From: Bacteroidales bacterium
Lineage (GTDB): Bacteria > Bacteroidota > Bacteroidia > Bacteroidales > VadinHA17
Length of the DNA: 32,443 nt
Assembly (NCBI GenBank): GCA_021157415.1
Contig: JAGGWN010000022.1
Span: 1 to 32,443, forward strand
Direction of reading: 5' to 3'
Part shown: piece by piece, positions 1-7,901 of the stretch
Layout of the letters: every line of letters begins with the position of its first letter
Position numbering within the stretch: position 1 is the first letter of the stretch
The notes under the pieces: model-generated
The model's database searches: none
The model's input: only the letters and a program-made list of their open reading frames with translations
What the model was told of the DNA's origin: nothing
Program-made: the position numbers and the translations under genes

Positions 1-256
1 GGCGGACAATCCGCCAGTGGGCGGACAAGGGGGGGGAGTGACTGGCACACCGCTGGCGGCGATAATATTAACAACCTCATGAGCCTTGTCTGCTTGCAGC
101 GGGGAGATTCATTCAAAAATTCACAAAGGAAAATGATTAAAAAAATGCATCGGAGAGCGAGGCGCCCGTCCTTCAGACCGAGGTCATTCGGGCAGGGACA
201 TGGGTGAAGAAAATTTTTATTTTCTTCACTTTAGTAAAATAAATATTTTTAAACAC
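1..256. other. Gene-free leader at window start, with short repeats
   Basis: No coding sequence is recognised here. Frame 1 happens to be open to 207, but its translation is arginine- and glycine-rich and resembles no family I know. Positions 1-25 contain an iterated palindrome (GGCGGA, CAA, TCCGCC, AGTG, GGCGGA) that could form either of two overlapping hairpins. Positions 88-113 repeat a sequence found at 6094-6119, and 112-149 resemble the leader and start of the OstA-like gene at 4524-4560. The last 50 bases before the ATG at 257 are AT-rich, but I see no clean TAnnTTTG promoter. The operon promoter may lie here or beyond the window edge. Confidence 0.5.
88..113 (+). repeat. Short intergenic repeat, copy 1
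   Basis: Twenty-six bases starting GTCTGCTTGCAGCG match 6094-6119 with three differences: GG to AA in the middle, and C to T near the end. The core CTGC-TT-GCAG is a small inverted repeat. The two copies sit just outside the two ends of the 257-6071 operon, in the same orientation. It could belong to a dispersed REP-like intergenic family, but only two copies are visible here. Confidence 0.45.
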
Positions 257-2212
257 ATGAAAAAAAAGATCTTATTATCAGTAATTTTAACAATCTCATT
301 TTTGGCTTGCCTGTATCCCCAGGTTCCCGATACAGCCGTTTTGTTCACGGTGGCCGGAGAAAAAGTGACCGTGGGAGAATTTAAGTATATGTATCTGAAG
401 AATTCCCGACAGATGCAGGGGGAAAGACCGGATCCTGCAGATTATCTGGATCTGTATATCAACTTTAAGTTGAAAGTTCACGAAGCCAGGGTGGCAGGTT
501 ATGATACGATGCCTGCCTTCCTTCGCGAACTGGCGGGATACAGGAAGCAGCTGGCCAAACCTTACAGGGTCAACCCGCATGTTATGGACAGTCTGATGAA
601 GGAAGCCTATGATCATATGAAAAAAGAAGTGCAGGCACATCATATCCTGGTGAGGGTGAGCCCGAACGGCGATACCACAGAGGCCTGGAATAAGATCATG
701 GAGGTAAGAAAGAAATTGATCGATGGTGTACCGTTTGAAAAAATGGCACGGGCTGTATCCGATGACCCTTCGGCCAAGGCCAATGGAGGCAATTTAGGCT
801 ATTTTACGGCTTTTCAGTTGGTTTATCCTTTTGAAAAAGCGGTCTATAACCTGCCTCGCGGAGAAATCTCCATGCCGGTACGCACGCGTTACGGTTATCA
901 CCTGATCAGGGTGGATACCGTGTTGTCCAATCCCGGAGAGGTCGAAGTGGCTCATATTATGGTGGCAGTACCCCGGAATGCGTCCGGAAAAGCAAGAGAA
1001 AATGCTAAACGGAAGATATACCGGATCTATGACAGCTTGCAGAAAGGTGCGGATTTTGCCAAACTGGCCCAGAGCATGTCTGATGATTACAATACCGCAC
1101 GCAACGGAGGCAAACTTCCGTGGTTTGGACCGGGCCGCATGATCCCCGAATTTGCCGATGTCGCTTTTTCATTGAAAAACATAGGTGATTATTCCGAACC
1201 CGTCAAAACGCCCTACGGCTGGCATATCATAAAACTGTTGGGGCGTAAGCCACTGGGGACCTATGAGGAGATGAAACCGGAACTGAAGAAAAAATTAAGT
1301 AGCTCCGACCGGCTCAAAGTAGCACAGGATATTCATATGAGATACCTGAAAAAGAAATATCACGCTATCGCAGATACAGGCTGGCTGGAGCGGGTCATTG
1401 AGAAAGCTGCCATAGCAGATGGAAAAATCTTTATCCCCCTGAGCCGGGAAGATAAGACCCATATCGTGTTAAGGTTCCAGGATCAGAGAATACCATTCAG
1501 CGAATTTTATGCGTCTCTCAGAAAACTTCAATTTGATAAGAATAAGGAGGTACAATCTTTGATCCGGAGTCGCTTTGAGGCCTTTGCGGCTAAGAAACTG
1601 TCGGATTACGAAGATGCCCATCTGGAAGAAGAGTATCCCGAATTTGCTTCCATTATGAAAGAATACAGGGAAGGAATGTTGATGTTTAATATTATGGATA
1701 AAAATATCTGGTCCAGGACGGTGAAGGATACGGCCGGGTTGAAACAATACTATGAAATACATAAGAAAAATTATCTGACGCCTGAAAAAATGATCCTGAT
1801 ACACTATGTGCTCACAGATCCCGCCAGACAGAAAAAAGTGGTGAAAGAGATGAAAAAGAAAGGGAAAAAAGCTGTGACCAAAGACCGGCTCCTGGAGAAA
1901 TATAACCGGGACAGCAAAAACATTCTTACCGCCAGCGTGGATACGATTGAGAAAAAGAAAGGCACACTGGCAGATACGCTGGTATGGAAAAAAGGAGCTG
2001 TTCGTGTGATCAGACACCGCGACTGTGTGGATTTGTACAAAGTGGTCAAGCTACTGCCTCCGCAACCCCAGCCTCTGAATCAGATAAGAGGGGTCGTTAC
2101 TTCTGACTACCAGGATTATCTGGAGAAAAAATGGATTCGCGAGTTGAGGACAAAATATCCTGTGGTGGTGAACCGGGCTGTTTTTGCCAGGCTGGAAAAA
2201 GAATTGAAATGA
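257..2212 (+). CDS. Exported parvulin-type peptidyl-prolyl isomerase, two PPIase domains
   Basis: This is a periplasmic foldase of the SurA/PpiC class (651 aa), expected to help outer-membrane proteins fold by cis-trans isomerisation of prolyl bonds. I chose the ATG at 257 because it gives a normal signal peptide (MKKKILLSVILTISFLACL). The longer frame from 200 adds an unlikely 19-residue AT-rich extension. A SurA_N-like segment follows (GEKVTVGEFKYMY). Parvulin domain 1 spans about residues 124-217 (HHILV, NGGNLGYF, GYHLIRV) and domain 2 about 229-328 (AHIMV, NGGKLPWF, GWHIIKL). The roughly 320-residue C-terminal part is charged and unassigned. It is the first gene of an envelope operon, and its stop overlaps the next start as ATGA. 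The signal region contains LAC, so lipidation is possible but less clear than in the next gene. Confidence 0.88.
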   Translation: MKKKILLSVILTISFLACLYPQVPDTAVLFTVAGEKVTVGEFKYMYLKNSRQMQGERPDPADYLDLYINFKLKVHEARVAGYDTMPAFLRELAGYRKQLAKPYRVNPHVMDSLMKEAYDHMKKEVQAHHILVRVSPNGDTTEAWNKIMEVRKKLIDGVPFEKMARAVSDDPSAKANGGNLGYFTAFQLVYPFEKAVYNLPRGEISMPVRTRYGYHLIRVDTVLSNPGEVEVAHIMVAVPRNASGKARENAKRKIYRIYDSLQKGADFAKLAQSMSDDYNTARNGGKLPWFGPGRMIPEFADVAFSLKNIGDYSEPVKTPYGWHIIKLLGRKPLGTYEEMKPELKKKLSSSDRLKVAQDIHMRYLKKKYHAIADTGWLERVIEKAAIADGKIFIPLSREDKTHIVLRFQDQRIPFSEFYASLRKLQFDKNKEVQSLIRSRFEAFAAKKLSDYEDAHLEEEYPEFASIMKEYREGMLMFNIMDKNIWSRTVKDTAGLKQYYEIHKKNYLTPEKMILIHYVLTDPARQKKVVKEMKKKGKKAVTKDRLLEKYNRDSKNILTASVDTIEKKKGTLADTLVWKKGAVRVIRHRDCVDLYKVVKLLPPQPQPLNQIRGVVTSDYQDYLEKKWIRELRTKYPVVVNRAVFARLEKELK

Positions 2213-3102
2213 AGAAGCTTTATCCCAGATATTCCTGTGCGGCCTGCCTGAAAATTACCTTTCCGGTCTTGCTGGCTTTTTTTCTGTTGACGGCCTGTCA
2301 TCAGGGAGGAATGCAATCGGAAAATAAAATACCGGTGGCAAGAGTCGGAAACAGATATTTGTACCGGGAAGATATTCCCGGGAACTTTGTCACCGGGATT
2401 TCACAGGAAGACAGCAGCAAGTTCATCGAGAATTATATAAATCGCTGGATCAGAAACCAGCTTCTGGCACAAAAAGCCGAGGTGTATCTTCCCACAGCAC
2501 AAAAAGAGGACATTGAAAGACAGGTGGAGGAGGCCCGTCGCAATCTGTTGGTATATCGTTATGAGCAGGATTTGATCCTTCAGAAAATGGATACTTCCGT
2601 AGCAGATACCGTGATAGAAAATTTTTACGAGAAACAAAAGGACTTGTATGCTTTGGATTATAATATTGTGAAAGCACTGTTCATTAAAATACCCCTTACG
2701 GCTCCGGATATCTCCAAAGCCCGTCGCTGGTATCGCTCCGACAGGGATGATGATTATACCAAACTGGAGAGTTATTGTTATCAATATGCCGTGAAATTTG
2801 ACGACTTCCATGACCAGTGGATCCGGTTTGACTTATTGTTACAAGAGGTGCCCCTGACGATCAGCAACCAGGAAAGATATCTCAGGTACAACCCTTTTAT
2901 CGAAGCAAAGGATAGCGCTTATCAATACTTTGTGAGAATCAACGAATACCGTCTCAGAGGAATGGATGCCCCGATAGAATATGTGGCGGATCAGATCCGG
3001 CAGATCATTCTGAATGAGAGAAAGATCAAATTCATCAGGGAACTGGAAAATAATATCTACTCGGAAGCGTTGAATCGTAAGGAATTTGAAATATATAAAT
3101 GA
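2209..3102 (+). CDS. Lipoprotein, PPIase-like chaperone with degenerate parvulin domain
   Basis: A 297-residue protein translationally coupled to the PPIase before it (ATGA overlap at 2209-2212). That overlap supports this ATG over the longer open frame from 2131. The N-terminus is a lipoprotein signal peptide with lipobox LLTAC, so it is probably anchored in a membrane facing the periplasm. The mature part begins like a SurA N-domain (VARVGNRYLYREDI) followed by long helices (NRWIRNQLLAQKA). Where a parvulin domain would start with a HILV-type strand it has VKALFIKIP, and no NGG-LG motif follows. It is therefore probably a non-catalytic chaperone. Lying between two catalytic PPIases suggests a role in outer-membrane protein delivery; this is inferred from context and fold resemblance only. 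Confidence 0.75.
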   Translation: MKKLYPRYSCAACLKITFPVLLAFFLLTACHQGGMQSENKIPVARVGNRYLYREDIPGNFVTGISQEDSSKFIENYINRWIRNQLLAQKAEVYLPTAQKEDIERQVEEARRNLLVYRYEQDLILQKMDTSVADTVIENFYEKQKDLYALDYNIVKALFIKIPLTAPDISKARRWYRSDRDDDYTKLESYCYQYAVKFDDFHDQWIRFDLLLQEVPLTISNQERYLRYNPFIEAKDSAYQYFVRINEYRLRGMDAPIEYVADQIRQIILNERKIKFIRELENNIYSEALNRKEFEIYK

Positions 3103-3109
3103 AAAGAAT

Positions 3110-4459
3110 ATGGGTAAAGGGATACAGTGGATAACGGTTTTTTTGTTTGCATGGCTGGTGACGATCCCTGCTTCAGGACAGGCGATTATTGACAGGATTG
3201 TGGCAATTGTTGGGGAAAGTACGATTCTTGAATCGGATATTGAAAGCCAGTATCTTCAGATGAAAGCGGAAGGGCGCAGGGTTCCTGCAAAACATATGAA
3301 ATGCAATATTCTGGAAGACATCATGGTGCAGAAACTACTGTTGCACCAGGCCAAACTGGATAGTCTTGTTGTGGATGAAGGACAGGTAGAAAGGCAACTG
3401 GATGCACGTTTGCAGTATTATATACAGATGATTGGTTCCAAAGAAAAACTGGAAAATTATTTTCACAAGTCTTATCTGGAGATCAAAGAAGATTTCCGGG
3501 ACCCCATGCGTGAGCAGATGCTTACCCAGCAAATGCAGCAAAAGATCATCGAGGATGTGAAGATGACCCCACGGGAAGTGCGGGCATTTTACCGCAGCCT
3601 GCCGGAGGACAGTATCCCCATGATTCCCGAACAGTATATTATCCAGCAGATACAGATCAATCCTCCGTATTCGGAAGAGGCCAAGCTGGCAGCCCGCCAG
3701 AAACTACTGGAGTTAAGGAAGAGGATTCTGGAAGGAGAGAGTTTCAAGACCCTGGCCATGCTCTACTCCGAAGATCCGGGTTCGGCACGTAATGGGGGAG
3801 AACTGGGGTACCAGGGTAAAGCACAATTGGTGAAAAACTTTGCAAGGGTTGCTTTCTCGTTGAAAGAGGGACAGGTGTCCCAGATCGTGGAAACCCCTTT
3901 CGGGTACCATATTATCCAAATGATTGACAGGAGAGGGGACCAGGTGAATGTGAGACATATCCTGGTCAAACCCAAACTTTCGGCCGATGCCATCCGCCGT
4001 GCCAATGAACTGCTCGACAGTATTGCCTATCAGATAAGAATGGATTCGCTCTCTTTTGAAAGAGCTGCTTTCCGTTATTCGGAAGATGATAAAACCCGTA
4101 CCCTGGGCGGACTTATGATTAATCCTGCCACGGGAGATACCCGTTTTACCCTGACCCAGCTGGATAAGAAAATGGCCGATGTTATTTCCCGATTGAAACC
4201 GGGAGAAATTTCCGATCCTTTTCAATATGTGGATAATACCGGAAATGTGGTTTTTAAAATTGTCAAGCTTAAATCGGTGATTCCGGCGCATAAAGCCAAT
4301 CTTACCCTGGACTATGACCTGTTGCAGAGTATGGCCAAGGGAGGTAAACAGGAGGAAGTGTTTCATAACTGGATCCGGGAGGAAATGAAAACTACCTATG
4401 TGAAGGTGGATGAAGCATACAGACACTGTAGTTTCAGGTTCAAAGGATGGGTGCACTAA
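3110..4459 (+). CDS. surA: SurA-like periplasmic chaperone / peptidyl-prolyl isomerase
   Basis: A 449-residue SurA homologue, by family the main periplasmic chaperone for unfolded outer-membrane proteins. I chose the ATG at 3110, seven bases after the previous stop. The frame opens earlier only with a TTG at 3086 inside the upstream gene. Order: signal peptide (about residues 1-24, ending PASGQA), SurA N-domain (IIDRIVAIVGESTILESDIE, the family signature), parvulin domain 1 at about 172-275 (EDPGSARNGGELGY, GYHIIQM), and parvulin domain 2 at about 277-392 (VRHILVKP). In domain 2 the usual NGG is TLGG and the closing HII segment is VVFKIVKL, so domain 2 may be the weaker enzyme. It is the third gene of the operon. 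An 85-bp gap separates it from the OstA-like gene. The surA symbol is by homology; two other SurA-related genes sit beside it. Confidence 0.88.
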   Translation: MGKGIQWITVFLFAWLVTIPASGQAIIDRIVAIVGESTILESDIESQYLQMKAEGRRVPAKHMKCNILEDIMVQKLLLHQAKLDSLVVDEGQVERQLDARLQYYIQMIGSKEKLENYFHKSYLEIKEDFRDPMREQMLTQQMQQKIIEDVKMTPREVRAFYRSLPEDSIPMIPEQYIIQQIQINPPYSEEAKLAARQKLLELRKRILEGESFKTLAMLYSEDPGSARNGGELGYQGKAQLVKNFARVAFSLKEGQVSQIVETPFGYHIIQMIDRRGDQVNVRHILVKPKLSADAIRRANELLDSIAYQIRMDSLSFERAAFRYSEDDKTRTLGGLMINPATGDTRFTLTQLDKKMADVISRLKPGEISDPFQYVDNTGNVVFKIVKLKSVIPAHKANLTLDYDLLQSMAKGGKQEEVFHNWIREEMKTTYVKVDEAYRHCSFRFKGWVH

Positions 4460-4544
4460 GCTGCCGTCCGTTTTTCACAGAACGACTTTTGGAATGGGAT
4501 AATGAAAAGAACATGATTTTTTTTTCAAACATTCACAAAAGGAT

Positions 4545-6071
4545 ATGATGAAAAAAATACTTTTTCTGGCTTTCTCCCTTTCCACTGTATTTCTCCTACC
4601 CCTGGCCGCTCAGCAGGAAGAGAGAAAAAGCCGGGTAGAGATATTGAATGCCGATATCCTGAAGATTGACCGGGCACGTCATCTGAAAAAACTCAGGGGA
4701 AAAGTTCGCTTAAAACATGAAAATATACTGCTGACGTGCGACAGCGCATTGGTTTTCGATAATACCAATGTGGTGGAGGCTTTTTCCAAGGTGACCATGA
4801 ACCAGGGAGACACACTCTTTCTTTCAGGTGATTATATTCGGTATGACGGAGATACCAAAAAGGCCAAAGTGATCGGGAACGTTGATCTGAGAGATAAGAA
4901 ATCGGACCTGAAAACTGACGAACTGGAATTTGATATGGAAAATAATGTGGGATATTATCTGACAGGCGGAGTGATTACCAGTGAAAAAAACAGGATCGAA
5001 AGCAGGGAAGGTTTTTATCATAGCAAAACAAAAGACTATTATTATAAAGGGGATGTGCGGGTGGTGACGAAAGACTATACCATATCCTCGGATACTTTAA
5101 GATACAATCCTGATGAAGATATTACCTACTTCTACGGTCCTACGGAAATCACCAGTGACAGCCTGTATATTTCCTGCGAACGGGGATGGTATGATCTGAA
5201 AAATGATGTTTCAAAATTTTCCCTGAACGCTTTTATGCAGACCAAAGAACACAGTGTCCGCGGAGATACGCTTTTCTATGACAAGCAAAGGGGTTTTGGG
5301 ACCGCCACCGGACATGTGGAAATGCTTGATACGGTACAGAAGGTGATTTTATATGGGAATCATGCTGATTATTGGGAGAATCCGGAACGGTTCGTTATCA
5401 CAGACAGCGCTTTGTTTGTTCAGTATAGCCCGGATGGTGATAGCCTTTATCTGCATGCGGACACCCTGCGTTCTTTTTTGGATAGTGCAGGATACCGGAT
5501 CTTATCCGCCTTTTTCGGAGTCAGGATTTATTCAAAGGATATGCAGGGTGCCTGCGATTCCCTTTCTTATTCCCTGGCCGATTCGGTCATCAGGATGTTT
5601 ACGGAACCGGTGATATGGTCGGGAGAAAGCCAGATGACTGCGAAAACCATCTATTTATATACCCGCGGAAGGAATATGGATTATTTTGAGATGAAACAGG
5701 ATGCCATGATCATTTCGGAATTTGACACTACACACTTTAATCAGATCAAAGGGAAGAATATGACAGGCTATTTCAAAGATAATCTTCTCTACCGTATCGA
5801 TGTGAACGGAAACGGCCAGAGTATCTATTACCCGGACGACCAGGGAGAGATCATCGGTTATAATAAGGTGGATTGCTCCAATATCGTGATCTGGGTCAGT
5901 GAAAATAAAATTCAAAGGATCGTACTGCTGAAGCAACCAACCGGTACCCTCGATCCTCCGCCTGCAACCTTCTCGGAAGATCAGAAGCTAAAAGGTTTTC
6001 TTTGGCTGGATCCCAAAAGACCCCGCTCGCCACGGGAGGTGTTTTCCATGCCGCTGGGGCCGGAAATTTAA
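4545..6071 (+). CDS. OstA/LptA-like protein, probable LPS transport
   Basis: A 508-residue exported protein of the OstA_2/LptA-like type found in Bacteroidota, expected to form part of the periplasmic route carrying LPS to the outer membrane. The start is ATGATG at 4545/4548; either Met gives signal peptide MKKILFLAFSLSTVFLLPLAAQ. The mature part is a run of short beta strands typical of the LptA/OstA jellyroll: KLRGKVRLKHENILLTCDSA, then repeated blocks such as GNVDLRDKKSDLKTDELEF and YKGDVRVVTKDYTISSDTL. Repeats occupy most of residues 30-450. There is no C-terminal LptD barrel. It follows three folding factors, so the operon looks like an outer-membrane biogenesis unit. A weak promoter-like GACTTTTG lies in the 85-bp gap before it. 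Confidence 0.82.
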   Translation: MMKKILFLAFSLSTVFLLPLAAQQEERKSRVEILNADILKIDRARHLKKLRGKVRLKHENILLTCDSALVFDNTNVVEAFSKVTMNQGDTLFLSGDYIRYDGDTKKAKVIGNVDLRDKKSDLKTDELEFDMENNVGYYLTGGVITSEKNRIESREGFYHSKTKDYYYKGDVRVVTKDYTISSDTLRYNPDEDITYFYGPTEITSDSLYISCERGWYDLKNDVSKFSLNAFMQTKEHSVRGDTLFYDKQRGFGTATGHVEMLDTVQKVILYGNHADYWENPERFVITDSALFVQYSPDGDSLYLHADTLRSFLDSAGYRILSAFFGVRIYSKDMQGACDSLSYSLADSVIRMFTEPVIWSGESQMTAKTIYLYTRGRNMDYFEMKQDAMIISEFDTTHFNQIKGKNMTGYFKDNLLYRIDVNGNGQSIYYPDDQGEIIGYNKVDCSNIVIWVSENKIQRIVLLKQPTGTLDPPPATFSEDQKLKGFLWLDPKRPRSPREVFSMPLGPEI

Positions 6072-6093
6072 TCATTCCATGATGTGCTCCCCC

Positions 6094-6119
6094 GTCTGCT
6101 TGCAGCGAAGAGATTTATT
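6094..6119 (+). repeat. Short intergenic repeat, copy 2
   Basis: Second copy of the 26-base sequence at 88-113 (23 of 26 identical), located 22 bases after the stop of the OstA-like gene and before the terminator hairpin. It contains the same CTGC-TT-GCAG dyad. Function unknown. Confidence 0.45.
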
Positions 6120-6132
6120 GCAGGAAAGGAAT

Positions 6133-6156
6133 AAAAAAAAACGGGCCGAAGCCCGT
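6133..6156 (-). terminator. Rho-independent terminator for the DUF2795 gene
   Basis: Read on the minus strand this is a 6-bp GC-rich stem (ACGGGC/GCCCGT) closed by a TTCG tetraloop and followed by eight Ts, starting eight bases after the stop of the DUF2795 gene. On the plus strand the same hairpin follows the OstA-like gene and is trailed by CTGTTGTTT, so it may also stop plus-strand transcription less efficiently. Confidence 0.85.
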
Positions 6157-6163
6157 CTGTTGT

Positions 6164-6385
6164 TTAATATTCATCTTCATTGAAAAAGAAATCATCCTTG
6201 CTGGGATAATCCGGCCAGATGTCCTCAATGCTGTCATAAACTTCCCCCTCATCTTCTATCTCCTGAAGATTTTCAATTACCTCAAGAGGCGCACCCGAAC
6301 GAATGGCAAAATCAATTAACTCATCTTTTGTGGCCGGCCAGGGGGCATCCTCAAGTTTCGATGCTAATTCTAATGTCCAGTACAT
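6164..6385 (-). CDS. DUF2795 domain protein
   Basis: A small acidic protein of 73 residues beginning MYWTLELASKLEDAPWPATK. The pattern of a short hydrophobic helix, the APWPATKDEL segment and a following helix (IDFAIRSGAPLEVIENL) matches the DUF2795 family, common in Bacteroidota and of unknown function. The C-terminal third is rich in Asp and Glu (EDEGEVYDSIEDIWPDY, ending NEDEY). It has its own consensus promoter (6435-6464) and a strong terminator, so it can be expressed as a single gene although it follows the adenosyltransferase on the same strand. No catalytic motif is visible. The high acidity would fit a protein- or metal-interacting role, but that is speculation. Confidence 0.85.
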   Translation of the reverse strand: MYWTLELASKLEDAPWPATKDELIDFAIRSGAPLEVIENLQEIEDEGEVYDSIEDIWPDYPSKDDFFFNEDEY

Positions 6386-6434
6386 AGGCCTTGAATGATT
6401 GAAATTAGAAATACAATTCTCTTCTAAAATTTTG

Positions 6435-6464
6435 CAAATATAGAAAAAATAATAACAAATACAA
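6435..6464 (-). promoter_or_regulatory. Bacteroidota-type promoter for the DUF2795 gene
   Basis: On the minus strand the -7 box is TATATTTG (6435-6442), an exact TAnnTTTG, with TTG (6462-6464) 19 bases upstream. The predicted transcript starts about 45 bases before the ATG at 6385. Confidence 0.7.
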
Positions 6465-6479
6465 TAAAAAAGAAATTTT

Positions 6480-7025
6480 TTAATCGCCAGGTAACCAGTT
6501 AGTTATGTCTTTATCGTTTTGATAGAGGATAAAACGGGCAAGTGTAAAGAGATAATCGGAGAGTCTGTTGAGATATTGCAGTATGATCTTATGAGCGGGA
6601 TCATCCGGATTGATAACTCCAGCGGTTTTTCTTTCAGATCTTCTGCAGATGGTTCGTGCCACATGGCAGTGGGAGGACAGCTCATCTCCGCCCGGGAGAA
6701 TAAAATTTTTCAAGGGTGGCAGCTGAGTATCCATATGGTCGATCTCTTTTTCCAGAGCAAGAATGTCTTGTTCGGAAAGTTTAGGCAGGCCGGGTACCGG
6801 TTTTCCGGCAGCAAGCAGAGCTGCACCGATCATCAGACGATCCTGGATCCGCAATAGCATTCCATGAGTATATTTCTCACCGGTCAGATCCCGTATCAGA
6901 CCCAGGTATGAGACCAGTTCATCCACAGTACCGTATGCATCGAGTCGGGGGTCATCTTTTTTTATACGCTCTCCCGTCAGCAGAGAGGTAGTTCCCTTAT
7001 CTCCTTTTTTGGTATAGATTTTCAA
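6480..7025 (-). CDS. PduO-type ATP:cob(I)alamin adenosyltransferase
   Basis: Transfers the adenosyl group of ATP to cob(I)alamin, making adenosylcobalamin for B12-dependent mutases and dehydratases; cytosolic and trimeric in this family. Its 181 residues are full length. Visible family motifs: the N-terminal nucleotide loop TKKGDKGTTSLLTGERI (residues 4-20), DAYGTVDELVSYLGL, the basic helix ARTICRRSERK, and the C-terminal LNRLSDYLFTLAR. It lies 17 bases downstream of the ABC ATPase on the same strand, so the two are probably co-transcribed from 7878-7885. No B12-dependent enzyme is in the window, so the link to the transporter ATPase is positional only. Confidence 0.93.
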   Translation of the reverse strand: MKIYTKKGDKGTTSLLTGERIKKDDPRLDAYGTVDELVSYLGLIRDLTGEKYTHGMLLRIQDRLMIGAALLAAGKPVPGLPKLSEQDILALEKEIDHMDTQLPPLKNFILPGGDELSSHCHVARTICRRSERKTAGVINPDDPAHKIILQYLNRLSDYLFTLARFILYQNDKDITNWLPGD

Positions 7026-7042
7026 TTTTCCGGGGATATGTA

Positions 7043-7753
7043 TTATCTGGCTTCGATCAAAGTCCTGTCGTCGTTCACCATATCCATTTCGATCATTCCG
7101 TCCATCAGGCGGATAATACGGGCCGCATGTTTGGCGATGCTTTCTTCATGGGTGACTACGATAACCGTATTTCCCAGGCGATTGATATCGTCGAGCAGAC
7201 GCATGATATCAAGGGATGTCTTGGAGTCGAGGTTCCCTGTAGGCTCATCCGCCAGGATGATGGAAGGTTTGTTCACCATGGCCCGGGCGATAGCCACACG
7301 CTGTCGTTGTCCTCCCGACAGCTCGTTGGGCCGGTGATCCATTCTGTCGCCCAAACCCACTTCATTCAGCACCTCGATACCCCTTTCTATCCTGGCATGC
7401 TTGGGAACGCCTGAATAGATCATGGGAAGCATGACATTCTCAAGTGCCGTATATCTGGGAAGCAGATTAAAGGTCTGGAAGACAAAGCCGATCTCCTTGT
7501 TCCGGATCTCAGCCAGTTGATTATCATCCATATGGCTCACATCCTGGTCGTTTAGCTTGTACAAGCCGCTGGTGGGCGTATCCAGGCATCCCAGGATATT
7601 CATCATGGTGGATTTTCCCGACCCGGAAGGGCCCATGATAGCAACATATTCATTGCGCTCGATGCCTAAAGAGATTCCACGCAAAGCCCGGACTACGACA
7701 GTACCTACATAATAATTTTTTATGATGTCCTTAAGTTCGATGACATTTTCCAT
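7043..7753 (-). CDS. ABC transporter ATP-binding protein, MacB/LolD family
   Basis: A 236-residue ATPase subunit that would power a MacB/LolCDE-type transporter: lipoprotein release, or mechanotransmission across the envelope rather than ordinary import. Motifs: Walker [10 protein letters not shown] (residues 41-49), Q-loop at Q93 (VFQTFNLL), signature [14 protein letters not shown] (145-158), Walker B IILADEP (165-171), D-loop TGNLDS, and switch His in VVTHE (H202). [21 protein letters not shown] before Walker A is typical of the LolD/MacB branch. No membrane permease is adjacent; the next gene downstream is the cobalamin adenosyltransferase and upstream is a methyltransferase with a separate promoter. 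Its partner must be encoded elsewhere. Confidence 0.92.
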   Translation of the reverse strand: MENVIELKDIIKNYYVGTVVVRALRGISLGIERNEYVAIMGPSGSGKSTMMNILGCLDTPTSGLYKLNDQDVSHMDDNQLAEIRNKEIGFVFQTFNLLPRYTALENVMLPMIYSGVPKHARIERGIEVLNEVGLGDRMDHRPNELSGGQRQRVAIARAMVNKPSIILADEPTGNLDSKTSLDIMRLLDDINRLGNTVIVVTHEESIAKHAARIIRLMDGMIEMDMVNDDRTLIEAR

Positions 7754-7877
7754 GATATTGGCGATTTTATCTTAATCTTTATAAATGGACAACTCTCTTT
7801 ATAATTTTATTCCTCTTATTTTGATATTATTTGTCAAACGTGTACTCCCAACTTTTCAACCCTTTTCTCTCCAACGA

Positions 7878-7885
7878 CAAAGTTA
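7878..7885 (-). promoter_or_regulatory. -7 promoter box for the ABC ATPase/adenosyltransferase unit
   Basis: The minus strand reads TAACTTTG, an exact TAnnTTTG match, followed by TCGTTGG where transcription would begin. No good -33 TTTG is seen. The resulting leader of about 120 bases before the ATG at 7753 is long and AT-rich. The box lies just past the stop codon of the upstream methyltransferase gene (7902), consistent with separate transcription. Confidence 0.5.
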
Positions 7886-7901
7886 ATTTATTATTTTACT
7901 T

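Noticed and set aside
133-207. Short ORF of 24 codons starting ATGATTAAAAAAATG
   Set aside because: Composition is Arg/Gly/Pro-rich with no recognisable domain, and it overlaps the start of the longer PPIase frame. It is treated as part of the leader.
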